64,000 nucleotides of DNA, from assembly GCF_039535095.1 (NCBI RefSeq), contig NZ_BAAAWN010000001.1:1240001-1304000 (forward strand), written 5' to 3'. Positions 41,337 through 50,854 of the stretch are shown piece by piece; within the stretch, counting starts at the first letter, position 1; each line of letters opens with the position of its first letter. Made by a program: the position numbers and the translations under genes. Below the pieces are notes generated by a model. It was given only the letters and a program-made list of their open reading frames with translations. It did not search any database and was not told the DNA's origin. Source of the DNA: Arthrobacter ramosus (GTDB lineage: Bacteria; Actinomycetota; Actinomycetes; Actinomycetales; Micrococcaceae).

Positions 41337-41812
41337 AGGACTTTCCCGCGAAGAGGGACATGCTGCAGTCCCGTAAATCGGAGGGGGAAGACGGCCATTT
41401 GATGGTCTTGACCATCGGTTATGTCGTGATCGCGTTGTTGCTGGCAACGGTCGTTGCTGGGGCCTCCGCCATCTACATCGAACATAAGAAGCTCCTCTCC
41501 GTGGCGGACGGAGCTTCGATGGCAGCCGCGGACAGCTATGCCCTCGGCCAAGTAGACAACGGCGCTGAAACGCCATCGGCCGTCCTCAACAGCGAGCGGG
41601 TACGGAGCGTTACCGAGTCATACCTCAGCCAAAACGGCGCCCATTCCCGGTTCGATCAACTTGCCGTCGCACGGGGTACTGGAAGTCCGGACAGCACCAC
41701 GGCCGAAGTGGTGCTCAGCGCGGTTGCCCATCCGCCCGTGGTCAGCTTTCTGCTCCCCGACGGTGTTCCGATCGAAGCCCGTTCCACTGCGCGCTCCCGG
41801 CTGACCCGCTGA
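41333..41812 (+). CDS. TadG-like pilus assembly protein, short form
   Basis: From GTG 41333 this gives 159 residues: a charged leader ([20 protein letters not shown]) with a single N-terminal helix and an external domain that begins [21 protein letters not shown], a pattern typical of the Flp/TadG-like proteins of actinobacteria. It lacks the von Willebrand-like domain of full TadG. The frame is open from 41180, but the GTGA overlap with the previous stop marks the likely start. It is the last gene of the tad operon. Confidence 0.82.
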   Translation: MKDFPAKRDMLQSRKSEGEDGHLMVLTIGYVVIALLLATVVAGASAIYIEHKKLLSVADGASMAAADSYALGQVDNGAETPSAVLNSERVRSVTESYLSQNGAHSRFDQLAVARGTGSPDSTTAEVVLSAVAHPPVVSFLLPDGVPIEARSTARSRLTR

Positions 41813-41880
41813 GTTCCAAGCGTCATACGTCCAGTGCCCGTGCCAAGGCCGCCCAATGGATGGCGTACTCTGGAACAACC

Positions 41881-42996
41881 ATGGCTCAGATTGACTTTCC
41901 CGCAGAAATCCGCGCGCTTCGCTCCACCTACCGCTCCATCGAACAGGTTTCCGATGTCGAGAAGCTCAGAGAAGAGATCGCAGAACTGAGCGAGCGGGCC
42001 GGCGAACCGAACCTCTGGGACGATCCAGCTGCCGCACAGGTGATTACGTCCAAGTTGTCCCACCGGCAGTCGGAACTTGAACGGTTGAACAGGTTGACGG
42101 GCCGCATCGACGACCTTGAGGTTCTTGTCGAGCTCGGCCAGGACGAGGACGACGACGCCTCCATGGTCGAAGCCGCCACGGAACTCGACTCCATTCGCAA
42201 GGCCCTCAAGGAACTTGAAGTGGTAACCCTGCTCTCGGGCGAATACGACGAACGCGAAGCGGTCGTCACGATTCGTGCGGGCGCCGGCGGTGTTGATGCG
42301 GCGGACTTCGCCGAAATGCTCATGCGCATGTACCTTCGCTGGGCCGAACGCCACGGCTACCCGACTACCGTGATGGACACCTCGTACGCCGAAGAGGCCG
42401 GCCTCAAATCAGCCACTTTCGAGGTCAAAGCGCCGTACGCGTTCGGTACCCTCAGTGTCGAAGCCGGGACGCACCGACTTGTCCGCATCAGCCCCTTCGA
42501 CAACCAGGGCCGCCGGCAAACGTCCTTTGCCGCGGTCGAAGTCATCCCGCTCATCGAGCAGACAGACTCGATCGACATTCCGGACAATGAGATCCGCGTC
42601 GATGTTTTCCGCTCTTCCGGCCCTGGAGGGCAGTCCGTCAACACAACGGACTCCGCAGTACGTTTGACCCATATCCCCTCAGGGATTGTCGTCTCCATGC
42701 AGAATGAGAAGTCCCAGCTGCAGAACCGCGCAGCCGCGATGCGCGTGCTCCAATCGAGGCTCCTCCTCCTGAAAAAGGAGCAGGAAGACGCTGAGAAGAA
42801 GGCATTCGCAGGTGACGTGAAGGCATCATGGGGGGACCAGATGCGTTCGTATGTGCTCAATCCGTACCAAATGGTCAAGGACTTGCGGACTGAACACGAA
42901 GTGGGCAACACGTCGGCGGTGTTCGACGGCGACATCGACGACTTCATCGACGCCGGCATTCGCTGGCGCACGGGCAACCGTAACGCCGAAGGATAA
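41881..42996 (+). CDS. prfB: Peptide chain release factor 2
   Basis: RF2 ends translation at UGA and UAA. The codon-recognition tripeptide SPF is at residues 204-206 ([12 protein letters not shown]) and the hydrolysis motif GGQ at 249-251 ([17 protein letters not shown]). Length (371) is normal. The gene reads straight through, without the autoregulatory +1 frameshift found in enterobacterial prfB. ATG 41881 begins [13 protein letters not shown], the usual actinobacterial N-terminus; an upstream in-frame ATG at 41860 adds seven unlikely residues. ftsE follows after 171 bases. Confidence 0.96.
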   Translation: MAQIDFPAEIRALRSTYRSIEQVSDVEKLREEIAELSERAGEPNLWDDPAAAQVITSKLSHRQSELERLNRLTGRIDDLEVLVELGQDEDDDASMVEAATELDSIRKALKELEVVTLLSGEYDEREAVVTIRAGAGGVDAADFAEMLMRMYLRWAERHGYPTTVMDTSYAEEAGLKSATFEVKAPYAFGTLSVEAGTHRLVRISPFDNQGRRQTSFAAVEVIPLIEQTDSIDIPDNEIRVDVFRSSGPGGQSVNTTDSAVRLTHIPSGIVVSMQNEKSQLQNRAAAMRVLQSRLLLLKKEQEDAEKKAFAGDVKASWGDQMRSYVLNPYQMVKDLRTEHEVGNTSAVFDGDIDDFIDAGIRWRTGNRNAEG

Positions 42997-43042
42997 CGGC
43001 GACCGCGTTGATTGCCTGATTGGGCGACACACCGCTCCAAGC

Positions 43043-43073
43043 CCGCGATTCCATCGCGGAGCGTGCGTATAGT
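43043..43073 (+). promoter_or_regulatory. Small hairpin and possible -10 element before ftsE
   Basis: In the 171-base gap between prfB and ftsE a 7-bp stem (CCGCGAT/ATCGCGG, 43043-43059) could end prfB transcription weakly, and TATAGT at 43068-43073 resembles a -10 box for ftsE. No good -35 is seen at the right distance, so this is tentative. Confidence 0.3.
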
Positions 43074-43167
43074 CGAAGAGCCGGCGCTCAACTTCCCCCA
43101 ATGAAAGCCCGTGCGCTGGCGGTTGGACTGGTCGAACGTGGCATGTCCGGCGGGGTTCTGAAGAGTC

Positions 43168-43932
43168 ATGATCCGATTTGAGAATGTCACCAAGGTCTAC
43201 GACCCCAATGCCCGTCCGGCGCTGGATGCTGTCAACCTTGAGATTGACCGTGGAGAATTCACCTTCCTCGTCGGGGCCTCGGGCTCCGGCAAGTCGACGT
43301 TTCTTCGGCTCATTCTGAAGGAAGACCGGGCAACATCCGGTTCGGTCTACGTCGCAGGCCAGAACGTAGCCAACATTTCAAGCTGGCGGGTCCCCAAGCT
43401 GCGCCGCGGAATCGGCGTCGTTTTCCAGGACTTCCGCTTGTTGCCGCAGAAGAATGTCTTCGCCAACGTGGCCTTCGCCATGCAGGTAATCGGCAAGAGC
43501 CGCAGCATCATCCGCGAGACAGTTCCGGAAGTACTGAAGACTGTTGGGCTTGAAGGCAAGGAACGCCGCATGCCCCACGAGCTGTCCGGTGGTGAGCAGC
43601 AGCGCGTGGCCATCGCCCGCGCCGTCGTCAACCGCCCCGGCATCCTGCTGGCGGACGAACCCACCGGAAACCTGGACCCCATCACCTCGATGGGCATCAT
43701 GGGTGTGCTCGACAAGATCAACCAGAACGGCACCACTGTGGTCATGGCAACGCACGACGACGACATTGTGAACGAGATGCGCAAACGCGTGGTGGAGCTC
43801 CGGAACGGAGTCGTGGTCCGTGATGAGGCGAGGGCCCTCTACACCTCGATGATTCCGGTGGTGGGAGAGTCCCGGCGGATGAAGGACGCGAGCGATGCGG
43901 AAATCGACCGCGCACAGGGGGTCCAGCAGTGA
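43168..43932 (+). CDS. ftsE: Cell-division ABC ATPase FtsE
   Basis: FtsE is the ATPase of the FtsEX complex, which controls peptidoglycan hydrolysis at the septum. It has Walker [16 protein letters not shown], the Q-loop in [10 protein letters not shown], signature [14 protein letters not shown] and Walker [14 protein letters not shown]. After the conserved 220-residue domain there is a short C-terminal extension (residues about 225-254). The start of ftsX overlaps its stop (GTGA), the usual coupling of this pair. Confidence 0.96.
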   Translation: MIRFENVTKVYDPNARPALDAVNLEIDRGEFTFLVGASGSGKSTFLRLILKEDRATSGSVYVAGQNVANISSWRVPKLRRGIGVVFQDFRLLPQKNVFANVAFAMQVIGKSRSIIRETVPEVLKTVGLEGKERRMPHELSGGEQQRVAIARAVVNRPGILLADEPTGNLDPITSMGIMGVLDKINQNGTTVVMATHDDDIVNEMRKRVVELRNGVVVRDEARALYTSMIPVVGESRRMKDASDAEIDRAQGVQQ

Positions 43933-44843
43933 GGCTCGCTTTTATCCTGGGCGAGATCGGCAGCGGCCTGCGCCGGAACCTGTCCATGGTGATTTCCGTC
44001 GTCCTGGTGACCTTTGTCTCCCTCACCTTTGTTGGCGCCGCCGGCATGCTGCAGATGCAGATCAACCAGATGAAGGGTTACTGGTACGACAAAGTCCAGG
44101 TCGCCATCTTCCTCTGCAACGATTCCTCGACGTCGACGGGATGTGCTTCGGGCGCGGTCACCAAAGAGCAGCAGGCCAACCTGGCCAAAATGCTCGATTC
44201 GCCGGCAGTCAAGCAGTACATCACCGATTACCAATTCGAATCACAGGCCGATGCGTTCAAGCACTTCAAGGAACAGTTCTCCAACTCTCCGATCGTTGAT
44301 TCGGTAACCCAGGACCAGCTTCCTTCGTCTTTCCGAATCAACATGAAGGACCCCCAGAAGTACCAGATCATCAGCGAGACATTCTCGTCCCAGGCCGGGG
44401 TGGAGACCGTAAGCGATCAACGCCAGGTCCTTGAACGGATCTTTGAGTGGATGAACGGCGCCTCTGTGGCGGCAATGGTGGTCGCGGGAGTCATGATCTT
44501 CTGTGCAGTCCTGCTCATCACCACAACCATCAGGTTGTCCGCGTTCAGCAGGCGGCGGGAGACAGGCATCATGCGTCTCGTTGGAGCGTCGAAGACCGTC
44601 ATCCAACTGCCGTTCATCCTCGAAGGCGTCATCGCCGCCGTGGTGGGTGCTGTACTGGCGTCCGGCACGCTCTGGTTGGTGGCCCAGTTCTGGCTTAATG
44701 GTGACTTGTCGAAGCAGTTCCTGAACACTCCGTTTATTTCCTCGGCCCAGGTACTCGTGATTGCTCCGGTCCTGATAGCGTTGGGCGGCGGCCTGGCCGG
44801 GATATCTTCACTCCTGACCCTCCGTCGATATCTCAAGGTCTAG
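43929..44843 (+). CDS. ftsX: Cell-division membrane protein FtsX
   Basis: FtsX is the four-helix membrane partner of FtsE. The 304-residue protein has a first helix ([20 protein letters not shown]), a large external loop (about 45-175) that in relatives binds a peptidoglycan hydrolase, and three C-terminal helices with [22 protein letters not shown] between. Two cysteines in the loop ([14 protein letters not shown]) could form a disulfide. The probable hydrolase partner is encoded 2 bases downstream. Confidence 0.95.
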   Translation: MRLAFILGEIGSGLRRNLSMVISVVLVTFVSLTFVGAAGMLQMQINQMKGYWYDKVQVAIFLCNDSSTSTGCASGAVTKEQQANLAKMLDSPAVKQYITDYQFESQADAFKHFKEQFSNSPIVDSVTQDQLPSSFRINMKDPQKYQIISETFSSQAGVETVSDQRQVLERIFEWMNGASVAAMVVAGVMIFCAVLLITTTIRLSAFSRRRETGIMRLVGASKTVIQLPFILEGVIAAVVGAVLASGTLWLVAQFWLNGDLSKQFLNTPFISSAQVLVIAPVLIALGGGLAGISSLLTLRRYLKV

Positions 44844-44845
44844 CC

Positions 44846-46273
44846 ATGAAGAGCACTGATCCCGGGCGAACAGGACAGCCGATGACACGGAAGTACCAGG
44901 CTGCGCTGCAGCTGCGCAAAGTTAGTGGCCGTGCGAAGTTTGCCGGCTCCGTGCTGGCCATTGCACTCGCGGCGAGCCTTGGCACCGCGCCCGTGGCACA
45001 CGCTGACAACCTCGATGACCAGCAGGCCGCCCTCAACGCCGAATCGGCGCGCGTGCAGCAGTCGTTGGAATTCGTTGACGCCAACATCGCCAAGGCGGCC
45101 GGCGACCTGGTGGTCTACCAAGGACAGCTTCCCGGAGCGCAACAAGCACTACTCGAAGCCCAGGGCAAGGTTGCCACAGCGGTGAAGGAAGCTGATGCCC
45201 TGGCGGCCCGCGTGGACCTTGCGCAGCAGAGTAAAGCCCAGATCACCCAGCAGTTGGAAAACGACAAGCAAAAGATCACCGACACCAAGAAGCTCATCGG
45301 CCAGATCGCGGCGCAGGCATATAAATCCGGTGGCGTTCCCACGAACGTTGCTTTGCTGTTCGGGGCGAACGACGGCGGCAACCTCACGGAAACCATGGAC
45401 CTCGCCAACCAGGCGATGCGCAGCCAGAACGCCACGATGACGAAGTTGACGCAGCAGAGCGCCACGAACGTGAACTCCCAAGCCCGGCTCACCGCCGTCG
45501 AACAGGAAATCCGCGATCTCAAGGCGAAAGCGGACGCGGCACTTGAGCGTGAGAAGGCAGCCCGCGATGATGCCGCTGCCAAGAAGGCGGAGGTCGACAA
45601 GCTCATCTCCGACACCACCCGTCTCAACAGCCAGCTTCAAGCAGCCAAGCCCGGGATCCAAGCCCAGCTCCAACAAGTGAAGGCGAATCAGGACGCGGTC
45701 GCTGCGGAAATCTCGGAGCGCGACCGCAAACTGCGCGAAGCATGGTTGGCCGAACAGCAACGACTCGCCGCAGCCGCTGCGGCAGCCGCCCAGGCGCAAA
45801 ACCAGGCAGCCCCGCAACCTTTTGTCCCACCAGCGAGCAACCCGCGCTCCAACTTCGGCCTGATCCACCCGGTACCTGCGAACATTCCGATCACGTCGGG
45901 CTTCGGTTGGCGTGCGACGCCGCCTGGAACCATCGATTTCTACGGCCAGGGCGGCTACATGCACACGGGCATCGACTTCGGTGCCCCCTGTGGAACGCCC
46001 GTATACGCAGCCGCTGCCGGCACAGTATTTTCAGCGGGCTGGGGCAACGATGGCGGTGGCAACCGTGTCAAGATATCGCACGGAGTCATCAACGGTGATT
46101 CCCTGACCACGGTTTACTACCACAACACCAGCGTGGTGGTTTCTTCCGGACAGCAGGTGAGTCAAGGTCAGCTCATTGCATATTCAGGTACCACGGGTAA
46201 CTCCACGGGTTGCCACGTGCATTTTGAAACCTGGGTGAATGGGCAGGCTGTTGACCCGATGAACCTTTTGTAG
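44846..46273 (+). CDS. Secreted coiled-coil M23 (LytM) peptidase, probable FtsEX partner
   Basis: This protein of up to 475 residues has a signal peptide (AGSVLAIALAASLGTAPVAHA), a long coiled coil (about 60-305, heptad-rich with DLKAKADAALEREKAARDD), an Ala/Gln/Pro linker, and a LytM domain with zinc ligands H373 and D377 (HTGID) and catalytic H457 and H459 (HVHFE). The plan matches EnvC and the PcsB/RipC logic, in which FtsX activates a coiled-coil hydrolase; placement directly after ftsX supports this. All four metallopeptidase residues are intact, so it may itself be active. ATG 44882 is an alternative start. Confidence 0.9.
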   Translation: MKSTDPGRTGQPMTRKYQAALQLRKVSGRAKFAGSVLAIALAASLGTAPVAHADNLDDQQAALNAESARVQQSLEFVDANIAKAAGDLVVYQGQLPGAQQALLEAQGKVATAVKEADALAARVDLAQQSKAQITQQLENDKQKITDTKKLIGQIAAQAYKSGGVPTNVALLFGANDGGNLTETMDLANQAMRSQNATMTKLTQQSATNVNSQARLTAVEQEIRDLKAKADAALEREKAARDDAAAKKAEVDKLISDTTRLNSQLQAAKPGIQAQLQQVKANQDAVAAEISERDRKLREAWLAEQQRLAAAAAAAAQAQNQAAPQPFVPPASNPRSNFGLIHPVPANIPITSGFGWRATPPGTIDFYGQGGYMHTGIDFGAPCGTPVYAAAAGTVFSAGWGNDGGGNRVKISHGVINGDSLTTVYYHNTSVVVSSGQQVSQGQLIAYSGTTGNSTGCHVHFETWVNGQAVDPMNLL

Positions 46274-46337
46274 CCCACACGACAGGGTTCTGCTGGCGTA
46301 GACTAGTGTGATTCTTCGACAACCAAGGAGTTCTACC

Positions 46338-46808
46338 GTGCCCAAGGAAAGTGGCCGTAAGGTAGTGGCCACCAATCGCAAGGCTCGGCACGACTACCAC
46401 ATATTGGATACCTATGAGGCCGGCATTGCGCTCATGGGAACCGAAGTAAAGTCCCTGCGTGAAGGCCATGCATCGATGGTCGATGGTTTCTGTACTTTCT
46501 ACAATGACGAGTTGTGGATGGAGGGGATCCACATCCCTGAATACAACCAGGGGAGCTGGACCAACCACGCTGCGCGCCGCCGTCGGAAGCTCTTGCTTCA
46601 TCGCGAGGAACTCAACAAAATCTCCGGCAAGATGCGCGAGACCGGGCTGACCGTAGTCCCGCTGCAGCTGTACTTCCTGGACGGACGCGCCAAGGTCGAG
46701 ATTGCTTTGGCTCGAGGCAAGAAGGACTACGACAAGCGGCAGACCTTGCGCGAGCAACAGGACAAGCGTGAATCGCTGCGTGAACTGCGTGAGCGCAACC
46801 GCCGCTGA
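46338..46808 (+). CDS. smpB: tmRNA-binding protein SmpB
   Basis: SmpB binds tmRNA and brings it to stalled ribosomes for trans-translation. The 156-residue protein has the family core [54 protein letters not shown] and a basic C-terminal tail ([20 protein letters not shown]). GTG 46338 follows AAGGAG (46325-46330) by 7 bases and is preferred over the in-frame start at 46308. Its RNA partner gene, ssrA, lies 153 bases downstream. Confidence 0.97.
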   Translation: MPKESGRKVVATNRKARHDYHILDTYEAGIALMGTEVKSLREGHASMVDGFCTFYNDELWMEGIHIPEYNQGSWTNHAARRRRKLLLHREELNKISGKMRETGLTVVPLQLYFLDGRAKVEIALARGKKDYDKRQTLREQQDKRESLRELRERNRR

Positions 46809-46961
46809 CTTCCGCGGAAGGGGCCGCCAGGTGGGTCGCCAGCCAAAGCGTGTCCCGGAATGTTCGGGTGCCGCGATGCGTTATGATGATTAACCCGGCA
46901 GGTTTTTTTGGGTGATCGCTTTCGAGGGATCGTCGTGCCGCGGGGATTGATAACAAAATAC

Positions 46962-47327
46962 GGGGATGATCGGTTTCGACGATGTTAGTCGCGACAGGTG
47001 AAGCGGGCCGAGGATGCAGAATTATCTCGTAAACGCTGTCTGCAAACCAATAAGTGCCAATTCTAAGCGCACTGACTTCGCTCTTGCTGCCTAAGCAGTA
47101 AGACAGTCCGTCAGCCCGAGGTTGCTATTGCCCCGGATCCTGGCGTCATTTAGATAGCCACTGCTGCTTGCCTTCGTCATCGAGGCAAACGGGACTCTTA
47201 GATGACTGGGCCCGGATCAGCTACTTGTTCGCAGGATAGCTGGGGCCGAGAAAATCCGACGCGAACTGCGCCCGGAGAAGCCCTGACAACACGACATCGG
47301 ACGGGGGTTCAATTCCCCCCATCTCCA
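46962..47327 (+). ncRNA. ssrA: Transfer-messenger RNA
   Basis: The 5' end GGGGATGATCGGTTTCGACG is a typical tmRNA start, and its first bases pair with the 3' CATCTCC. The T-arm GGGGGTTCAATTCCCCC is complete at 47303-47319. The tag frame runs from GCC at 47056 to TAA at 47092-47094 and encodes ANSKRTDFALAA. The terminal CCA is not fully encoded (A then C then TT), so it is added after transcription. It lies directly after smpB. Confidence 0.97.
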
Positions 47328-47366
47328 CTTTGGGTAGTTCACCCTTTTCCCCACCCCGGGATCACC

Positions 47367-47400
47367 AAACTCCTCGCCAACTACGGTTGGCGGGGAGTTT
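47367..47400 (+). terminator. ssrA terminator
   Basis: A 15-bp stem (47367-47381 and 47386-47400, one T-G wobble) with a TACG tetraloop is followed by TTGTGTTT. It lies 40 bases after the tmRNA 3' end, where a terminator is expected. Confidence 0.85.
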
Positions 47401-47534
47401 TGTGTTTCTGGAGGGTTGGGCTACGCCCTCCTAGAGCCTGTCCGTGGCCTTTTCAGCGAACGGCGTCGCGTTGCCGGCAGTCTTGCAGCAGTAGGACTGG
47501 TCCTCGAGGCAAGGAGGAGTCCTTCGTGGCGGAA

Positions 47535-49304
47535 TTACTCGTTGTTCTTAGGTCCGGGATCTGCCTCTGCAGACTGTTGTATGAGGTCTTTGAGTTTCGC
47601 TCGACGGGCTGCTCTGGTTTTCGGCGGTTTTTTCCCGAACTCCCACGGTTCTTCCTTTTGGGGATCGGCCCAGGGGTCTTGCTCGTTTCGATTGAAGTGC
47701 CAGTCGCGGAGAATGAGTATGTTGGTGGCCGTGAGACCGAAGGCCAACAGGATTGTGTTTTTGGTGAGTTCGAAGACATGGGTGTAACCGCGCTTGAAGC
47801 CCGCGCGGTGGTGTTTGATCTCTGCGTTGACGGATTCAATTGCCGTGCGCCTGGCGTAGCTCTTGGCCCAGGCGGTGGTTCCAAAGAGGGGCCATTGCCG
47901 TTCCCGTGCTTGATTCTCGGGGCCCAGGGTCAGGGTTTTGGAGCAGGCGCAGCCGGGCGCGCAGGAGGTCAGCGGGAGAGCGTGCGGTCCACGCTGTGAT
48001 TTCTTGTTGTTCTTGCATCTGAGGGTACCGCTCAGCGCGGGTCCCTTGAAGCGTTGGGTTCCGGTTATCGGGTCTATCTTGCTGCTTGGACGGAAGGCGT
48101 ACGCCAGCCGTCTGTCGTGGAGCGCCTGGTTGGCTTTCCGCTGGGGCTCAGGCGTGTGAAAGTCGACACCCGGCAGTTCCCGCTGGATTTTCGGGAGGGC
48201 GTCAACGAACAAGCCTCCGTCTATTGACACGGTCCTCGTAAAGGCCGAGGGGTGTTGGCCGCGTTGTTGTTCGGTCAGGTCCAGCACTTGCGCTATCCCT
48301 CTCTGGATAAGGGGCAACTGCCAGTATTTTGCGAGGTGCAGTGAGTAGCCGCGATCGGCGAGGAGCACCTTAATCGGCGGACGTGAGGGGTCTGATTTGC
48401 TTCTCGCCTCGATGAACGAGTCGATGGCCTTCAGTCCGGCTTCGGTTGTTGTGTCGCTTCCGGCTCGTGCTATTGCGCTGCTTCGGATCAGATGCGGTAT
48501 GACGGTTTTATCTTTCGATACGTTTGTGAGTAGATGGATGTCGTATCCCCAAAAGGTTCGACCCGGTTGGTTGTCCGAGGCCGTGCGGTATCCTTCGCGT
48601 GCATCTGGGTCTTTTGTGTAGCGTGTTTTGTTTCCGGGTTGCAGGCCTCGCGGGAAGCCCCTAGGACGTTGGCTTTCGTGCACGCTGTCCTCTTCGTCGG
48701 GATTCTTCGTGCCGGGATTTTGATCTTCGGTTTCCAGTCTCTCTGTGAACCGAAGCTTCGCCCAGGATTCATAGGCAGTGCTGTCGATAGCGAGGTGGGT
48801 CGTGTCGGGAGGGTGGGGGTTGCATGAAGCGTCCAGAAGTTGGTTGAGGAATGTGTGCGCATTCAGGTCCGGGTGTGGGCAGTTCGTGGGACAGGGTAGG
48901 ACTTCGCCCGTTTCTTTGTCGATGGTCGGGTGGGTGTGGGCGCAGTGCTGCACGTCGTCGAACAGGCGGACAATGCGGGTGAAGTCTGAGTGAACCTTTC
49001 TGTATGTGGATTCTTTTTTCAGTCCTAGCTCCCATTTCATGCTTGGACTCATCTGGAGAACCTCGTTACTCACTTTGGTGAGGTGCATGTCGTCTTTCGG
49101 GTGAAGGAGCGCGTAGTAAAGGGTTCCGACGAGAAATGCTTCCACAGGTAATTCAGCAGGTCGGCCCGGCCTGTTTTCTTCGAGTGCGTGTCTGAGCATG
49201 GCGAGGAGCGGAAGCCGATGAACGACTGCCATAGCGCGAAGGAACGCCTGTCTTGGTGATAGGGCTGGGGAACCGTGGAAGTTGCTGACGTCCATGACGG
49301 TCAC
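47535..49304 (-). CDS. DDE transposase-like protein
   Basis: From GTG 49304 this is 589 residues. The three acidic positions of an RNase-H-like transposase are seen: D174 (HLAIDSTAYES), D317 (VLLADRGYS) and E490 (RRTAIESVNAEIKHH). A cysteine cluster lies between D317 and E490 (TSCAPGCACSKTL), and another Cys/His-rich stretch near residue 130 (CPTNCPHPD). The order and the R-x3-E-x6-K end recall IS1182/IS5-type transposases, but the protein is long and the exact family is not clear. The start overlaps the stop of the recombinase-like gene (GTGA); ATG 49295 is an alternative. The frame appears intact. Confidence 0.75.
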   Translation of the reverse strand: MTVMDVSNFHGSPALSPRQAFLRAMAVVHRLPLLAMLRHALEENRPGRPAELPVEAFLVGTLYYALLHPKDDMHLTKVSNEVLQMSPSMKWELGLKKESTYRKVHSDFTRIVRLFDDVQHCAHTHPTIDKETGEVLPCPTNCPHPDLNAHTFLNQLLDASCNPHPPDTTHLAIDSTAYESWAKLRFTERLETEDQNPGTKNPDEEDSVHESQRPRGFPRGLQPGNKTRYTKDPDAREGYRTASDNQPGRTFWGYDIHLLTNVSKDKTVIPHLIRSSAIARAGSDTTTEAGLKAIDSFIEARSKSDPSRPPIKVLLADRGYSLHLAKYWQLPLIQRGIAQVLDLTEQQRGQHPSAFTRTVSIDGGLFVDALPKIQRELPGVDFHTPEPQRKANQALHDRRLAYAFRPSSKIDPITGTQRFKGPALSGTLRCKNNKKSQRGPHALPLTSCAPGCACSKTLTLGPENQARERQWPLFGTTAWAKSYARRTAIESVNAEIKHHRAGFKRGYTHVFELTKNTILLAFGLTATNILILRDWHFNRNEQDPWADPQKEEPWEFGKKPPKTRAARRAKLKDLIQQSAEADPGPKNNE

Positions 49305-50251
49305 GTGGGGTACTGGGCCACGGACCGATACCACAGGACCGGGGCCCTCTCCGGGATGTAGGGGATGAGGTCGGTTAAGGATTTGGTGGTGAGGATGCCC
49401 GCCATGGCTGTGAATTCGGAGAGGCTTACCGGAATGGCGAGCATGTGCTGCATCCATGTGGTGCGCAGCCTCGTCGTAACCGGATTTCCGATGCGCCCGG
49501 GGTATTCGACTTTGGAGAGGAGGTGGTTGAATCGGTCATTCGAGCCGTTGCCAGTAGCGCCGATCAGCGGCTCGCCAGGGTGCTGGGCCGCGATCTCCTG
49601 AAGGGGGAGGAAGTACCGTTCGCTTATTGGTATTTGGCGTGGCCGTTCGCCAGCCAGGACAAGGACATTAGTGCTTGCGACGGTTCGGAAGCTAGACGAA
49701 GTGACGTTCAGATACTCGTCGGCGAAAAGGCCGGCCCCGAGCCCGAGACACAGATGCGCAGTGGACGTTCGTCGCCGATTCGAAGTGCGCTGCTGGTCTG
49801 CGATCCGGAAGAACTCGCTGATCTGGTGTTCGGTGTATGGCACCGCGAGCTTCTTGATTGGGAATTTCCTTGGCGGGGGCGACCAGGGGGCCTGCTTAGT
49901 CACATTTGATCCGATCCGGCTTAAGAATCCCCTCCGGGTTGCCCGGGAATGCGGGGCAAGATGATCGGTTCCGACCTCGATATAGTGTTCGACCTGAAGC
50001 GGTGTGAACATCTCCTCAGCGTCCAACGGGAGGCCTTCAAGAAACTGAAAGGCCACGAAATACGCGGTGTGGCTCATATCATTCATAACCGAGGCGGGTG
50101 CCTGCGATCCGCCCGTCAATACGGTGTGTTGGACGAACGACCGGATTTCCGGCCAGACGCGCGCTGGTGCAGACCCTGCTTGGGGCCGGTAAGACTCCAC
50201 CACCTCTGCGCCAGTCCATCTCAACTTGCCGCCGACCATCACCGGCTTCAT
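49301..50251 (-). CDS. Tyrosine recombinase-like protein with a degenerate active site
   Basis: The 316 residues have the order of a phage-type integrase: an N-terminal SAM-like DNA-binding part (about 30-130) and a C-terminal part with LCLGLGAGLFADEYLNVTSSS in the place of the first-arginine motif, RQIPISERYFLPL, TRLRTTWMQHMLAI for the HxxR motif, AMAGILTTKSLTDLIPYI for the GH...Y motif. The first arginine, the HxxR histidine and the GH histidine look replaced (F, T or R, and I), while one arginine and the tyrosine remain. Activity is thus uncertain; the family call is from pattern only. The mRNA seems leaderless. Confidence 0.55.
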   Translation of the reverse strand: MKPVMVGGKLRWTGAEVVESYRPQAGSAPARVWPEIRSFVQHTVLTGGSQAPASVMNDMSHTAYFVAFQFLEGLPLDAEEMFTPLQVEHYIEVGTDHLAPHSRATRRGFLSRIGSNVTKQAPWSPPPRKFPIKKLAVPYTEHQISEFFRIADQQRTSNRRRTSTAHLCLGLGAGLFADEYLNVTSSSFRTVASTNVLVLAGERPRQIPISERYFLPLQEIAAQHPGEPLIGATGNGSNDRFNHLLSKVEYPGRIGNPVTTRLRTTWMQHMLAIPVSLSEFTAMAGILTTKSLTDLIPYIPERAPVLWYRSVAQYPT

Positions 50252-50258
50252 GCCAAAA

Positions 50259-50288
50259 ATTATACGCCTAGATACTATTTGATGTCAT
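50259..50288 (-). promoter_or_regulatory. Consensus promoter of the recombinase/transposase pair
   Basis: On the minus strand ATGACA (50288-50283), an 18-base spacer and a perfect TATAAT (50264-50259) precede the ATG at 50251 by 7 bases. Transcription would start at or next to the A of the ATG, giving a leaderless mRNA. Confidence 0.75.
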
Positions 50289-50448
50289 TTGACGCAATCC
50301 AGCCCTGTGTGTAGCGTTTGACTACTTAGAGTGTGCTGAGTATTGTTTTGACACAAACGACGTTTCCGTCCGACGGTCTCGCTGATGCGGCGCGGCCGCC
50401 CCCGTGTCGGATGACCCGGAGCCGTCAGCGGAGAGCTAGCTTGGCAAA

Positions 50449-50700
50449 ATGGACCACATGACACCCTCGCAGCCCCGCTTCATGAAACTCCATGATGTAG
50501 CTGAGGAGCTGAACATCAGCCAAGCACAGGCCTATGGGTTGGTCCGGAGCGGGAAACTCCCCGCCATTCAAGTCGGCGGCCGCAACCAGTGGAGGGTTGA
50601 ACGTGTGAAGTTTGAGGAGTTCATCGCGCGTATGTATGAACTTACCGGCGATCACGTGAGCGAGCTCGCTGAACATAGGGAACCTCCCCTGGCCGAGTAG
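50449..50700 (+). CDS. Small excisionase/MerR-like helix-turn-helix protein
   Basis: This 83-residue protein is one winged helix-turn-helix domain of the excisionase type: FMKLHDVAEELNISQAQAYGLVRSGKLPAIQVGGRNQWRV (helix-turn-helix then wing), followed by a short helical tail. Such proteins act as recombination directionality factors or small repressors, and close relatives also occur as ordinary chromosomal regulators in actinobacteria. It is divergent from the recombinase-like gene across 197 bases. ATG 50458 is an alternative start. Confidence 0.75.
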   Translation: MDHMTPSQPRFMKLHDVAEELNISQAQAYGLVRSGKLPAIQVGGRNQWRVERVKFEEFIARMYELTGDHVSELAEHREPPLAE

Positions 50701-50854
50701 AGTCCAGGCAGTTTCCGGGGAGCTCCTCGTGGCGGACGAACCTTAAATGCACCATTGCTAGACAACGGCAAAGCGCTGTTGCGGTGGTGCGCGTCCTGAC
50801 TGGACGCGCCGGGAGCATCGGTGCCAATGCAAGATCGTAGCCAGCCCAGCTATC

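Larger units (their letters stand above)
47535..50288 (-). mobile_element. Two-gene recombinase/transposase element, ends not resolved
   Basis: Two coupled minus-strand genes, a tyrosine-recombinase-like protein and a DDE transposase-like protein, with their own promoter, sit about 200 bases past the tmRNA 3' end, a classical integration target. I looked by eye for terminal inverted repeats, target-site duplications and a second copy of the tmRNA 3' sequence and found none, so the span given covers only the genes and promoter. Confidence 0.6.

Noticed and set aside
41881..42996. Programmed +1 frameshift in prfB
   Set aside because: The reading frame is continuous from the start through GGQ; no internal UGA is found near the start.
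46962..50260. Direct repeat of the tmRNA 3' end (attachment site pair)
   Set aside because: By eye no second copy of GTTCAATTCCCCCC or of the terminal bases was found inside the window; needs a search beyond it.
47410..50450. Terminal inverted repeats around the transposase pair
   Set aside because: I compared the flanks at about 47400-47535 and 50260-50450 and saw no matching inverted ends, so element limits are not claimed.
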